Assembly (NCBI RefSeq): GCF_036541335.1
Contig: NZ_JAZHBO010000001.1
Span: 62,001-126,000 of the forward strand
DNA from: Aquilutibacter rugosus
Lineage (GTDB): Bacteria > Pseudomonadota > Gammaproteobacteria > Xanthomonadales > Xanthomonadaceae
Length of the DNA: 64,000 bases
Reading direction: 5' to 3'
Shown here: piece by piece, positions 53,978 to 62,929 of the stretch
Numbering within the stretch: the stretch's first letter is position 1
Layout of the letters: every line of letters begins with the position of its first letter
Notes under the pieces: model-generated
Databases searched by the model: none
What the model saw: only the letters and a program-made list of their open reading frames with translations
What the model was told of the DNA's origin: nothing
Program-made: the position numbers and the translations under genes

Positions 53978-55855
53978 CTACTTGGCGTAGCGGAGCGAGA
54001 GGAGCCAGGTGCGGCCGGGTTGCGGGTACCAGGCGGCGGTTTCGTAGGCGCGGTCAAAGACGTTTTCGACGGAGCCGGTCAACTGCCAGGACGGGGTGAC
54101 CGCGAGCGTGGCGCGGATGTCGGTGCGACCGTAGCCGGCCAGACGGACCGTGTTGGCGAGGTCGTCGAAGCGGTGGCTGGAGCCCATTTGCGTGAGACCC
54201 AGGCGCAGCGAGTCGTGCAGCGGCCAGTCAAAGTCGAGGCGAGCGGTCCGTTGGGCACGGCGCGGCAGGAGATTGCCGTCGAAGGTGCCGCCTTCCTGAC
54301 GGGGAGAGAGGGCTGTGACGTTGCCGTTGATTGCGACGGAGGCGACGCGGACGCGGAACTGGGCCTCGAGACCGGAGAGGACGGCCTTGTCGATGTTGTT
54401 GGGCGCGCCGAACGGGAGGATCGAGGCGTCGTGCGCGATGAGGTCCGAGACCCGATTGCGGAACGCGTGGACGGACCACGAGAGCATCGGGATGCTGTAG
54501 TTCAGGCCGATTTCGAGATTGCGGGCCGTTTCGGGACGCAACAACGGATTTCCGTAGTACGGATAGTACAGCTCGTTGAACGACGGCGCCTTAAACGCTG
54601 TGCCGCCCGAGAACGTCAGACGATAGCCCGAGGCCAAGCGCACGCCGTAGAGCACCGAACCCGTGGTCTTGCCGCCGAATTGCGAGTTGTCGTCGCGGCG
54701 GACGTTCAACTGCAGAACGTGCGCATCGCTGAAGCGCGAGGCCCACTGCGCGTAGACCGCCCGATTGTAGCGCTGCTGTACCGCGTAGCCCGTGTCGCCG
54801 CCGATGCGGTCGCGAAGGCCATCCCATCCGAGGACCAGATCGTTGCTGCCACCGAGCGCAACATCGGCCTGCAGACCGCCGCTCAAGCGACGCGACGAGA
54901 CCGTGCCGACGTAGCTGCCGTTGACGGAGTCGACACTCTCATCGAAGCTCTCGCCGACGTTGGCGCGCAGACGCAGAGCACGCGTGGCCTGCCACTCGGT
55001 CGAGAAACCCGCGACCTGCTGCTTGATCTCGGAGTGATTAGCAAAGCTGCCGTCGTAGTCGTTGCTGCCTTCGATATGGAGAGCGGTGACTTGCGAACGC
55101 AGCGAAGGCGTCCACGCATACGACGCCGAACCGCTGATCGAACGGTTCTCGTAACCGTCGCGATCGGGCTCGTCGGTGAAGCAACCTTGGAACAACGTGC
55201 CACTGCCGCGGCAGGTGTTGTAGCCGGTGGTTTCTTCGTGGGCGGCGGTCAGGGCGTACTGGCCCTTGTCGTTGCCGCCGCGGATGCCCGCGCTCAGGCC
55301 CACCAGGTTGTTGGACCCGGCCTTGACGGTCAGCGACGGGCGCACGCCGTTCTCGCCCTTGCGGGTAAAGATCTGCACGACGCCACCGATCGCATCGGAA
55401 CCGTACAGACTCGAGTACGGACCGCGCACGATTTCAATGCGATCAATCTGATCGAGCGGAAGATCCTGGAATGCCTCTTTGCCGGCAGTGGCGGAGCCGA
55501 CGCGCACGCCATCGATCAGGAACAGCACGTGATCGGATTCGGAGCCGCGCAAAAACAGCGAACTCTCTTTACCGATGCCGCCAAGACGCGTCGTTTGCAT
55601 GCCGGTCTGCGACTGCAGCAAGTCGCCGAGCGATGACGGTTGCAGACGTTCAATGTCCTCACGCGTGATGATCGTGTTGGCAACCAGGCGCGGGTTCTGG
55701 CCCTCGAGTGCGCGCGTGCCGGTGACCAGCACGCGATCGAGATTGAGGACGGTGGTGTCGTCGGCGGCTGCCATTTGGTCGCCGCCGTGGGCGTGCGCGG
55801 TCAGCGGCAGGGCGGCCAACAGCGCCAGCGCCAGCAGGGTGATTCGAGGGGTCAT
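53978..55855 (-). CDS. btuB: TonB-dependent vitamin B12 receptor BtuB
   Basis: Outer-membrane cobalamin transporter. The 625-residue product has a signal peptide (ITLLALALLAALPLTAHAHG) and a plug domain (LGDLLQSQTGMQTTRLGGIG, then LFLIDGVRVGSATAGKEAFQ) with BtuB-like spacing. The barrel ends in WLLSLRYAK. Assignment as BtuB is supported by the cobalamin riboswitch directly upstream. Start ATG 55855 follows AAGGAG. No other B12 genes are in the window. Confidence 0.93.
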   Translation of the reverse strand: MTPRITLLALALLAALPLTAHAHGGDQMAAADDTTVLNLDRVLVTGTRALEGQNPRLVANTIITREDIERLQPSSLGDLLQSQTGMQTTRLGGIGKESSLFLRGSESDHVLFLIDGVRVGSATAGKEAFQDLPLDQIDRIEIVRGPYSSLYGSDAIGGVVQIFTRKGENGVRPSLTVKAGSNNLVGLSAGIRGGNDKGQYALTAAHEETTGYNTCRGSGTLFQGCFTDEPDRDGYENRSISGSASYAWTPSLRSQVTALHIEGSNDYDGSFANHSEIKQQVAGFSTEWQATRALRLRANVGESFDESVDSVNGSYVGTVSSRRLSGGLQADVALGGSNDLVLGWDGLRDRIGGDTGYAVQQRYNRAVYAQWASRFSDAHVLQLNVRRDDNSQFGGKTTGSVLYGVRLASGYRLTFSGGTAFKAPSFNELYYPYYGNPLLRPETARNLEIGLNYSIPMLSWSVHAFRNRVSDLIAHDASILPFGAPNNIDKAVLSGLEAQFRVRVASVAINGNVTALSPRQEGGTFDGNLLPRRAQRTARLDFDWPLHDSLRLGLTQMGSSHRFDDLANTVRLAGYGRTDIRATLAVTPSWQLTGSVENVFDRAYETAAWYPQPGRTWLLSLRYAK

Positions 55856-55984
55856 GGGTGCTCCTTGTGCGTCCGCCTTCCCGCGGACTGTGATTCGGTG
55901 AATGCGGGAGCCGTGACGAAGGCGACACGGGCCGTGGTTGGCCGTGCGCACCCGCATCACCGCCCGCCGCGGTTAGGGTTACGC

Positions 55985-56178
55985 TTTGGCCGGTCTCCGG
56001 GCTCACACGTGTGCCTTGCGGCGCGCCGGTCCGGGTCTTCCCACGCCGCGAGGGGCGCAGTGACATGAATTGCGGATCCGACTTCCGTGTTTACCGTTGC
56101 GGGGGCAGCTTTGGCATTGCGAGTTCGTCGGCCGTTAGCGGCCGTTCGCGCACCAAATTCCCGTTTCAATCGATGCCG
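55985..56178 (-). ncRNA. cobalamin (AdoCbl) riboswitch
   Basis: Read on the minus strand, the leader shows the landmarks of this class: GAAACGGGAATTTGGTG, GCCAAAGCTGCCCCCGCAAC, TGTCACTG, GTGGGAAGACC and AGCCCGGAGACCGGCC, in the right order. It should turn btuB off when cobalamin is plentiful. About 130 nt separate it from the btuB start. Confidence 0.9.
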
Positions 56179-56209
56179 CAGCGCGTCATCAATCACCAAA
56201 GGTGCGGAC

Positions 56210-56215
56210 ATTATA
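56210..56215 (-). promoter_or_regulatory. -10 box of the riboswitch/btuB promoter
   Basis: TATAAT on the minus strand, about 30 nt before the first riboswitch landmark. The -35 region is a poor match to TTGACA. Confidence 0.55.
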
Positions 56216-56283
56216 AGGGGTGCGGGCTCCATGACGCGCGGGGCGACCTAATACAGGTCCCGCGTAAAATATTCGCAAAAATC

Positions 56284-56312
56284 TTGACAAGATTTCGTTT
56301 CCTCGCTATTGG
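56284..56312 (+). promoter_or_regulatory. sigma-70 type promoter of the second TonB-dependent receptor
   Basis: TTGACA (56284-56289) and TATTGG (56307-56312) are separated by exactly 17 nt. A GCGGCC/GGCCGC hairpin lies in the untranslated leader. Confidence 0.6.
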
Positions 56313-56392
56313 TCAAAAGGGAACCCCCGTTTCCGCGGCGGCCGGCCAAGAAGGCCGCTGAAAGCAAACAAATCACCGAGGAGAGCGCGACC

Positions 56393-58816
56393 GTGAACCG
56401 TAACCGACTGTTTATGGCTCTGGTGCTGGCCCTTCCTGCAGCGACAGCAATGACTGCAGCGGCCCAGACCACCAGCCCCACCCCACCCGCGGCAGCCTCG
56501 ACCAAGGTTGGCCAAGTGATCGTCACCGGCACCCGGGTGGCCAACCGCACCGTGGCGGAATCCACCGCACCGATCGACGTGCTGACGCCGGCGATGCTGG
56601 AAGCGACCGGCACCACCGAGCTGGCCACGGCGCTTTCGCGCGCCTTGCCCTCGCTGAACTTTCCGCGGCCGGCCATCACCGACGGCACCGACGCCGTGCG
56701 CCCCGCGCAACTGCGCGGACTGGCACCCGACCAGGTGCTGGTGCTGATCAACGGCAAGCGCATGCACACCACCGCCATGCTGAACCTCAACGGCTCGCAA
56801 GGCCGCGGCAGTTCGCCGGCCGACATGAACACCATTCCGATCGCCGCCATTGAGCGCGTCGAAGTGCTGCGCGACGGCGCCTCGGCGCAGTACGGCTCCG
56901 ACGCCATTGCCGGCGTGATCAACATCGTGCTGAAAGGCTCCGCCAAGACCGGCGGCATGGCCGTACGCGCGGGTCAGTACAAGGAAGGCGATGGCACGAC
57001 TTGGCAAGTGACCGCTGACGAAGGCATGGGTTTTGCCGATGGCGCCGGCGCATTGCACCTGTCGGCGCAGGTGGTGCGTGCCGACCAGACCGACCGCGCC
57101 CGCGCGTTTGTCGGACCGGCCACGCCGACCTCGGCACCGACCGACCGCGTGGTGCAGCGTTTCGGCGATCCGGAAATCCGCCAGCATGCGCTGGGCTACA
57201 ACGGCAAGATCACGATCAGCGAGAACATGACCGGCTATTCGTTTGGCACCTTCTCGTACCGCAATGCGCTGTCCAACGGCTTCTTCCGTCCGGCCGGCGA
57301 CACGCGCAACATCCCCGCCATCTACCCGAACGGCTTTCTGCCGCAGATCCGCAATCGCGCCAAGGACCAGACCCTGGTGTTCGGCCTGCGCGGCAAGGTC
57401 TTCGACAACACGCGTTACGACCTGAGCTACAACCACGGCCATTCGTTCATCAGCTTTGGCGTCGAAAATACGCTGAACCGCTCGCTGGGCCCGACCTCGC
57501 CGACGCAGTTTTACGCCGGTGATCTCGACCTCACCCAAGCCGTGTGGAATCTCGACCTCAGCACGGAATTCGCGCCGGCCTCCTTCGCGCCGATTTCGGT
57601 GGCCTATGGCCTCGAGTATCGCACCGAGACCTTTGCGCAAGGTGCCGGTGACCGCGCGTCGTGGATCAACGGCGGCGTCCTGCTGCCGAACGGCTCGCCG
57701 GCTCCGGGCGGTGCGCAGGTGTACCCGGGCTACCGCCCCTCGGATGCCGGTCAGTTTGACCGCCATTCGCATTCGGCCTATATCGATCTCGAAACCAATC
57801 CGGTCGAGGCCCTCACGGTCGGCGTGGCGGGTCGCTGGGAAAAGTACAGCGATTTCGGTTCGACCAGTTCGCACAAGGTGGCCTTGCGCTATGAGTTCTC
57901 GCCGGCGTTCGCCTTGCGCGGCACGTACTCGACGGGCTTCCGCGCGCCCTCGCTGCAGCAGCAGTATTTCCAATCGACCTCGACCAACTTCATCTCGGTG
58001 CCGGGCGTCGGCACGGTACCGTTCGATATCCGCACCTTCCGCGTCAACGATCCGGCCGCGATCGCCTTGGGCGCCGAACCCTTGCGCCCGGAAGAGTCCA
58101 CCAACGTCTCGCTGGGCGCGGTGCTGCAACCGGCCAACAATCTGTACGTGACGGTCGATGCGTATCGCATTCAAGTCAAGGACCGCGTGGTGCTGTCGGA
58201 GAATCTGACCTCCACCGCGGTGCGAAACTTCCTCAACAGCAGTGGCTTCCCGGACATTGGTGGCGGCCGTTACTTTACCAACGCCATCGACACCACCACG
58301 CAGGGCGTTGACGTGGTCGGTACCTACAAGATGACGCTCGGTGCCGGCGCGGTGGATTGGACCCTGGGCTACAACCGCAACAAGACCGAGATCGACCGCA
58401 TCGCGCCGAACCCGGCCTCGTTGATGGCGATTGATCCGACGGCGCTGCGCTTTGGCCGCACGGAAACCGGCCGTCTGGTGGTCGGCTCCCCGCGCGACAA
58501 GATCTCGGCCAACGCGATCTACCGCATCGGCGCCTGGACCTTGAACGCGGCGGCCTCGCGCTACGGCGAGTTCACCGTGCGCGGCGCCACGCCCGCCCTG
58601 GACCAGACCTTTTCGCCTAAGTGGGTCGGCGATCTCAGCCTGGGCTACAAGCTCGGCACCTGGGACCTGTCGGTCGGCGCGGACAACATCCTGGACGAGT
58701 ACCCGGACGAAGTGATCTTCGCCAACTCGACCGGCGGCCAGCTGCCCTACTCGGGCTCCTCGCCGTTCGGCTTTAACGGCGCGTTCTACTGGGCCCGCGT
58801 GGCCAAAACTTGGTAA
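56393..58816 (+). CDS. TonB-dependent outer-membrane receptor, substrate unknown
   Basis: An 807-residue receptor. The start is GTG 56393, with GAGGAG upstream and a signal peptide (FMALVLALPAATAMTAAAQ). The N-terminal TonB box-like VGQVIVTGTRVANRTVA is followed by a plug domain (AQLRGLAPDQVLVLINGKRM, VLRDGASAQYGSDAIAGVIN) and the barrel ending in an aromatic residue (FYWARVAKTW). The plug motif IERVEVLRDGAS is typical of siderophore/iron-complex receptors, but the ligand cannot be named. It is divergent from the btuB leader and ends 11 nt before tRNA-Ala. Confidence 0.9.
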   Translation: MNRNRLFMALVLALPAATAMTAAAQTTSPTPPAAASTKVGQVIVTGTRVANRTVAESTAPIDVLTPAMLEATGTTELATALSRALPSLNFPRPAITDGTDAVRPAQLRGLAPDQVLVLINGKRMHTTAMLNLNGSQGRGSSPADMNTIPIAAIERVEVLRDGASAQYGSDAIAGVINIVLKGSAKTGGMAVRAGQYKEGDGTTWQVTADEGMGFADGAGALHLSAQVVRADQTDRARAFVGPATPTSAPTDRVVQRFGDPEIRQHALGYNGKITISENMTGYSFGTFSYRNALSNGFFRPAGDTRNIPAIYPNGFLPQIRNRAKDQTLVFGLRGKVFDNTRYDLSYNHGHSFISFGVENTLNRSLGPTSPTQFYAGDLDLTQAVWNLDLSTEFAPASFAPISVAYGLEYRTETFAQGAGDRASWINGGVLLPNGSPAPGGAQVYPGYRPSDAGQFDRHSHSAYIDLETNPVEALTVGVAGRWEKYSDFGSTSSHKVALRYEFSPAFALRGTYSTGFRAPSLQQQYFQSTSTNFISVPGVGTVPFDIRTFRVNDPAAIALGAEPLRPEESTNVSLGAVLQPANNLYVTVDAYRIQVKDRVVLSENLTSTAVRNFLNSSGFPDIGGGRYFTNAIDTTTQGVDVVGTYKMTLGAGAVDWTLGYNRNKTEIDRIAPNPASLMAIDPTALRFGRTETGRLVVGSPRDKISANAIYRIGAWTLNAAASRYGEFTVRGATPALDQTFSPKWVGDLSLGYKLGTWDLSVGADNILDEYPDEVIFANSTGGQLPYSGSSPFGFNGAFYWARVAKTW

Positions 58817-58827
58817 ATTGACGGAGC

Positions 58828-58903
<76 letters not shown>

Positions 58904-58912
58904 CTCCAACGC

Positions 58913-58944
58913 AACCCGCAGGTTTCACGACCTGCGGGTTTTTC
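58913..58944 (+). terminator. rho-independent terminator after tRNA-Ala
   Basis: AACCCGCAGGT and ACCTGCGGGTT form a perfect 11-bp stem with a 6-nt loop, followed by T residues. Confidence 0.93.
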
Positions 58945-59126
58945 GTTTTCGCTTACCGGCGCGGCGCGGTTGTCCCGGAAATGCAACACTGCAACCCTGC
59001 GGCGGTGTTGGCATTGCAAAGTTGCGGGCGTAGAGTGGGTTCATTGGCGCGAACGGCCCGCGAACGCGGGTGGCCGCGGCGGCTCTGGGCCGCTGTGGGA
59101 GCGCACCACGCAAAAGGAGATTTATC

Positions 59127-60002
59127 GTGAGCAACAAGCGCATCATTGACGTGACAAAGGCCCCGGGCCGCCATTGGGTGGGCGATGGGTTTCCGGTGCA
59201 TGGCATGTTTGGCTACAACGGCGAGGGCGTGGCGGAACGCAGTCCCTTCCTGATGCTGGATTACGCGGCGCCGATGGAGTTCACGCCGAACGTCGGGTAT
59301 CGGCGCGGGGTTGGACAGCATCCGCACCGTGGGTTCGAGACCGTGACCATCGTGTATGCGGGTGAGGTCGAGCACAAGGACAACAAGGGCGGCGGCGGCG
59401 TGATAGGCCCCGGCGATGTGCAGTGGATGACCGCCGGCGGCGGCATCCTGCACGAGGAATACCATTCGGAAGGCTTCAGCAAAAGCGGTGGCCCGTTCGA
59501 GATGGTGCAGCTGTGGGTCAATCTTCCTGCGAAGGACAAAATGGCGCCGGCCGCGTATCAGCCCTTGCTGGATAAGGACATTCCGGCCATTGCACTGCCG
59601 GGGGGCCGCGGCACGGTCCGGGTCATTGCGGGCGAGTTCGCGGTGGACGCCGAAGTCGGCAAGGGACCGGGCACTACCTTTACGCCGATGAACGTGCTGG
59701 ATATCCGGCTCAAGGGCGGGCAGTCGTACGACTTTGCGCAGCCCGAGGGTTGGACGACCTTGGTGTTGGTGCTGGACGGCACGGTGCAGGTGAACGGCGA
59801 CACGGTGTTGCGCGCGGCCGAAATGGCCACGCTGAGCACGGATGGCACGGGCTTGCACATTGAGGCCAACGGCGACGCCAAGATCCTGATCCTGGCGGGC
59901 GAGCCCATCGACGAGCCGGTAGTCGGTTACGGTCCGTTCGTGATGAACTCGCAGGCGGAGATCATCAGGGCCGTTAATGATTTCAATAGCGGAAAGTTCT
60001 GA
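59127..60002 (+). CDS. pirin family protein
   Basis: A 291-residue bicupin. The N-terminal cupin has the pirin metal site GQHPHRGFETVTIVYAGEVE (three His and one Glu), and QWMTAGGGILHEEYH follows. The C-terminal cupin lacks the metal ligands, as usual. Start GTG 59127 is preceded by AAAGGAG. Some pirins are quercetinases or redox sensors; the role here is open. Confidence 0.92.
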   Translation: MSNKRIIDVTKAPGRHWVGDGFPVHGMFGYNGEGVAERSPFLMLDYAAPMEFTPNVGYRRGVGQHPHRGFETVTIVYAGEVEHKDNKGGGGVIGPGDVQWMTAGGGILHEEYHSEGFSKSGGPFEMVQLWVNLPAKDKMAPAAYQPLLDKDIPAIALPGGRGTVRVIAGEFAVDAEVGKGPGTTFTPMNVLDIRLKGGQSYDFAQPEGWTTLVLVLDGTVQVNGDTVLRAAEMATLSTDGTGLHIEANGDAKILILAGEPIDEPVVGYGPFVMNSQAEIIRAVNDFNSGKF

Positions 60003-60012
60003 AACGGAGCAT

Positions 60013-60078
60013 CTAGACTCTAGACTCTAGCAAAGCGCGGCGAGCTGTCAGTTCGCGGCGCTAGACGCTAGAGTCTAG
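60013..60078. repeat. inverted CTAGACT repeat between convergent genes
   Basis: CTAGACTCTAGACTCTAGC (60013-60031) pairs with 60060-60078 (17 of 19 matches) around a 28-nt loop. The left arm itself is a tandem of ACTCTAG. It lies between the convergent pirin and SRPBCC genes and may stop transcription from both sides. Confidence 0.7.
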
Positions 60079-60088
60079 TTGCTGCTCC

Positions 60089-60520
60089 TCAATGCTTTTC
60101 AGCCAGTGCTTTGAGATTGGCGAACGCCTTGGGGAAGATGTCGTTCATTTGCGCGGCATATTCGTCGGGCGCATCGACCGAGACGTCGAGCGTGGTGCGG
60201 CCGTTGACTTCGGAGAGTGAGTACGACTCCAGGTTGTTGCCCCACTCCGTGCTGGGGTCCTGGCGCTGGCCGGCGCGGATTTCGCCGACGTGACGGAAGG
60301 CCATCTGCTCGTTGGGTTTAAACGTTTCGACGCGGGCGTACATGCCGTTGTTGTCGCCGTCCAGAAAATCAATTTCCTTGCATTGCTTCAGTTCCCCGTC
60401 GAAGTGCGAACTGTCGCTGAAGGCGCGCGTCCATTCGCGGTAGTTGGCCGGATCCCACAGCGCATTCCACACGCGGTCTTTGGGCGCGTTGATTTGGGTT
60501 TGGAATTTGAGCGTATTCAT
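60089..60520 (-). CDS. SRPBCC/AHA1-like domain protein
   Basis: A 143-residue START-fold protein: MNTLKFQTQINAPKDRVWNA (Bet v 1-like start), ALWDPANYREWTRAFSDSSH and LESYSLSEVNGRTTLDVSVD. Such proteins bind hydrophobic ligands or act as co-chaperone domains. ATG 60520 begins the domain; an in-frame ATG at 60541 has no support. Confidence 0.88.
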   Translation of the reverse strand: MNTLKFQTQINAPKDRVWNALWDPANYREWTRAFSDSSHFDGELKQCKEIDFLDGDNNGMYARVETFKPNEQMAFRHVGEIRAGQRQDPSTEWGNNLESYSLSEVNGRTTLDVSVDAPDEYAAQMNDIFPKAFANLKALAEKH

Positions 60521-60577
60521 GGTGCATTGCCTGTATGGCACCCCTCAACGGCTACCCTACGCCGCGCGGTGTTAGGG

Positions 60578-60620
60578 GATCGGTAAATTAAGGATAGAAG
60601 ATCGGGAATCTAGGATAGAA
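60578..60620. repeat. 21-22-bp tandem repeat, two copies
   Basis: Two imperfect copies (60578-60599 and 60600-60620) share GATCGG and AGGATAGAA. They lie in the short gap after the polysaccharide gene and before the SRPBCC gene start. Confidence 0.6.
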
Positions 60621-60658
60621 GGGGTATCTGCAGCCCGGCGGTTGTGAGCCGCAAGCGG

Positions 60659-62068
60659 TTAGGGTGAGCCGCGGGGCGAAACGGCGATGGCGAGCACCAA
60701 GCCAAAAAGGCCGGCGACGGCGAGAGTGCGCAGCGGATAGTCAACCAGCGAGTGGACGAACGGAACCAGCAAGACCAGGCCGCTGACCCGCAGGACCAAG
60801 CTTGCCGTGCCTTCGTGGTGGTTGTCAGCAGCGGCGGCGGTTGACTTGCCGGGGAATGCGTTGCGGAACACCAGAACCAAAACAGTGACGAACCACAGGG
60901 CCAACACGACGAGCCCGGGGAGGCCGGCCTCGATGCCGGTTTGCAAGAGATCATTATGGGCGCGGGCCGCGAATGAGTTGACCATTGCGGTGACGGGCTC
61001 GAACGGGGCGTAGACGTACGGGAACGAGCCGAGGCCGGAGCCCCAGGGCCAGTAGGCGCGTGCGGTGTCGAGACCGAAGTGGAGGTACTGCCAGCGCAGG
61101 TCTTCGAGAGGGTCGCGCTCAAGGCGGGCCAGCAGACCCGGGGCTGCGTAGACGTAGATGCCGAGGGCGGCGACCAGGACGGCGAACAGCGGCACCAGGC
61201 GGGACAGCAGCGAGCCGCGGCGGCCGAACGCAAGCGTCAGCAATGGGAGCGAGACGGCGACGGTGAGCAGCAACAAGGCGAAGCCGGTGCGCGAGAAACT
61301 CAGGGCGCCAGACAGGATAAAGATCACGAAGGCGGCGAACCAGAAGCCGGCTTCGGAGGTGCGTCGCGCTTGGCGAGCGCCGATGCCGAGGGCCAGCGAG
61401 AGCGGGACCCACATGGCCATTAGCGTGGCGTAGTGATTGCGGTTGGCAAAGAAGCCGGTGGCGCCGGAGTTGTTGCCCTGCTCCCATGCGCGCCAGGCGT
61501 GGACGCCTGCGGCGGCCTGCGAGAAGCCCAGCAAGGCGCACAGCAATGTGACAACGCCGAGAATGCGGAGCGTGCGGAGACGGCCTTCGAGGGGGAGAGA
61601 GCGCAATAACAAGTAGACCGCGAAGGTGCTCATGAGAGCGGCGAGAGAGCGGACGGTGCCCCATCGGTCGAGGGAGAGCGGCCACGAGTCGCGAGTGATG
61701 CCGGCCAGGGCCAGATCGCGGAAGACTTGGGTGCGTTGGGGGTTGGCTTCGGCAAGGGCGGACGGGAGCGGGATCAGCTGAGCGGCCATGACCAGTGCGG
61801 CCAGCACGAACAGACCGCAGACCAGGCGCGACCAGAGGGTGGAATGGGATTTCGGGGTGGACGTGTTGACGCCCATCTGCCAGGCGGCCATGCCGAAGGC
61901 CAGCGCCGAGAGCGTGTGGATGATGGCGTCGCCGGTGCCTTTGGCGCCTCCTCCGAGGAAGAGAGCGGCGAGCGTCAGGACGACCGACGTCCACTCGGCG
62001 GCGGATTGCGGGAGCCAGCGCAGGCGCGGCGATTCAGACGGAACCGAAACCGATTGCAGGTTCAACAT
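60659..62068 (-). CDS. O-antigen ligase/Wzy-like polysaccharide membrane protein
   Basis: A 469-residue protein with about 12 membrane helices and the Wzy_C/WaaL-type periplasmic loop (ARAHNDLLQTGIEAGLPGLV, residues about 375-395). It also has GATGFFANRNHYATLMAMWV and SLDRWGTVRSL. It polymerizes or ligates surface polysaccharide; the precise activity cannot be told. It is probably part of an envelope or exopolysaccharide cluster with the genes to its right, one of which runs out of the window. Confidence 0.88.
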   Translation of the reverse strand: MLNLQSVSVPSESPRLRWLPQSAAEWTSVVLTLAALFLGGGAKGTGDAIIHTLSALAFGMAAWQMGVNTSTPKSHSTLWSRLVCGLFVLAALVMAAQLIPLPSALAEANPQRTQVFRDLALAGITRDSWPLSLDRWGTVRSLAALMSTFAVYLLLRSLPLEGRLRTLRILGVVTLLCALLGFSQAAAGVHAWRAWEQGNNSGATGFFANRNHYATLMAMWVPLSLALGIGARQARRTSEAGFWFAAFVIFILSGALSFSRTGFALLLLTVAVSLPLLTLAFGRRGSLLSRLVPLFAVLVAALGIYVYAAPGLLARLERDPLEDLRWQYLHFGLDTARAYWPWGSGLGSFPYVYAPFEPVTAMVNSFAARAHNDLLQTGIEAGLPGLVVLALWFVTVLVLVFRNAFPGKSTAAAADNHHEGTASLVLRVSGLVLLVPFVHSLVDYPLRTLAVAGLFGLVLAIAVSPRGSP

Positions 62069-62093
62069 GGAAAGACGACACCCCGGAAATGAA

Positions 62094-62119
62094 AACGGCG
62101 CCGAAGGATCGGCGCCGTT
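62094..62119 (-). terminator. hairpin terminator of the Ala/Gly-rich gene
   Basis: AACGGCGCCGA and TCGGCGCCGTT form a perfect 11-bp stem with a 4-nt loop. On the minus strand the stem is followed by TTTTC. Confidence 0.75.
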
Positions 62120-62186
62120 GGACTTGCGATTGCGTGCATGGCGTGCGGACGGTAGGACCGAACAAGCCCGCCAATCTCAGCCGATA

Positions 62187-62756
62187 TTACGGGCTGGATG
62201 AGGTCGTGGCAGCGGCGACAGCAGCAGCGACGGCGATACCGCCGACTACGGCGACCGTAGCGACCGAAACGCCCAGTGCGCCGGCCACACCAGCGAGACC
62301 GCCAGCCACACCTGCGCCAACGCCTGCACCGGCAGCAGCGGCGCCAGCACCTGCAGCGCCAGCACCTGCACCAGCGGCTGCGCCGGAAGCACCTGCGCCA
62401 GCACCTGCACCTGCACCTGCGCTAGAACCAGCGCCTGCACCGGCCGAAGTGGTGCTACCGGCGGTACCGGTGGCGGTGCCAGTGGTGGTGCTGGTGCCGG
62501 TGGTTGCAGTACCGGTGGTGCCCGAGGTGGAGCCGGCACCGGTTTGCGGTTGTGCTTGAGCGACCAGTTGGTTGCTGTTTTGGCCGCAGGTGACCAGATT
62601 ACGGGTGGCGAAAGTGCGTTGCACGTTGGCCGGCACACAGGCCGACTTGCTGACGACAGCCTTGGCCGGGAGCTTGGTGACAGCAGCTGTGTTCGCGTTG
62701 GCGGCGAACATGCCAACGGCAAGCGCTGCGACAGCAATGGAAACTACAAGCTTCAT
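62187..62756 (-). CDS. exported Ala/Gly-rich low-complexity protein
   Basis: A 189-residue protein starting at ATG 62756 (AAGGGG 8 nt upstream). It has a signal peptide (MKLVVSIAVAALAVGMFAAN), a short globular part with two cysteines (SACVPANVQ, LVTCGQNSN), a Thr/Gly/Ser-rich stretch and then about 60 residues of Ala-Gly repeats (AGAGAGSSAGAGAGAGAG). It ends in a hydrophobic Gly/Ala/Val segment (VSVATVAVVGGIAVAAAVAA). Not a known family. It may be a surface or matrix component; that is inference from composition and from the polysaccharide gene next to it. Confidence 0.8.
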   Translation of the reverse strand: MKLVVSIAVAALAVGMFAANANTAAVTKLPAKAVVSKSACVPANVQRTFATRNLVTCGQNSNQLVAQAQPQTGAGSTSGTTGTATTGTSTTTGTATGTAGSTTSAGAGAGSSAGAGAGAGAGASGAAAGAGAGAAGAGAAAAGAGVGAGVAGGLAGVAGALGVSVATVAVVGGIAVAAAVAAATTSSSP

Positions 62757-62929
62757 GTACAAAACCCCTTAAAAATACGAAAAATCAACAACATACTACC
62801 CAGCTACAGGAGCTTGTATAGACGTCTGAGTACTAATACTACCGTGCCAGTCTAGCAGAAAATTGAGGAACGTGTCACAGCTAAGAAAAACTTCACTTGG
62901 ATGAGAAAGATTTCCATTGGCCGCAGGGA

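Noticed and set aside
53479..54057. A 192-codon minus-strand frame across the gene-free stretch and the btuB end
   Set aside because: Composition is Pro/Arg/Ser-rich, it overlaps the btuB terminator and C-terminus, and there is no recognizable domain.
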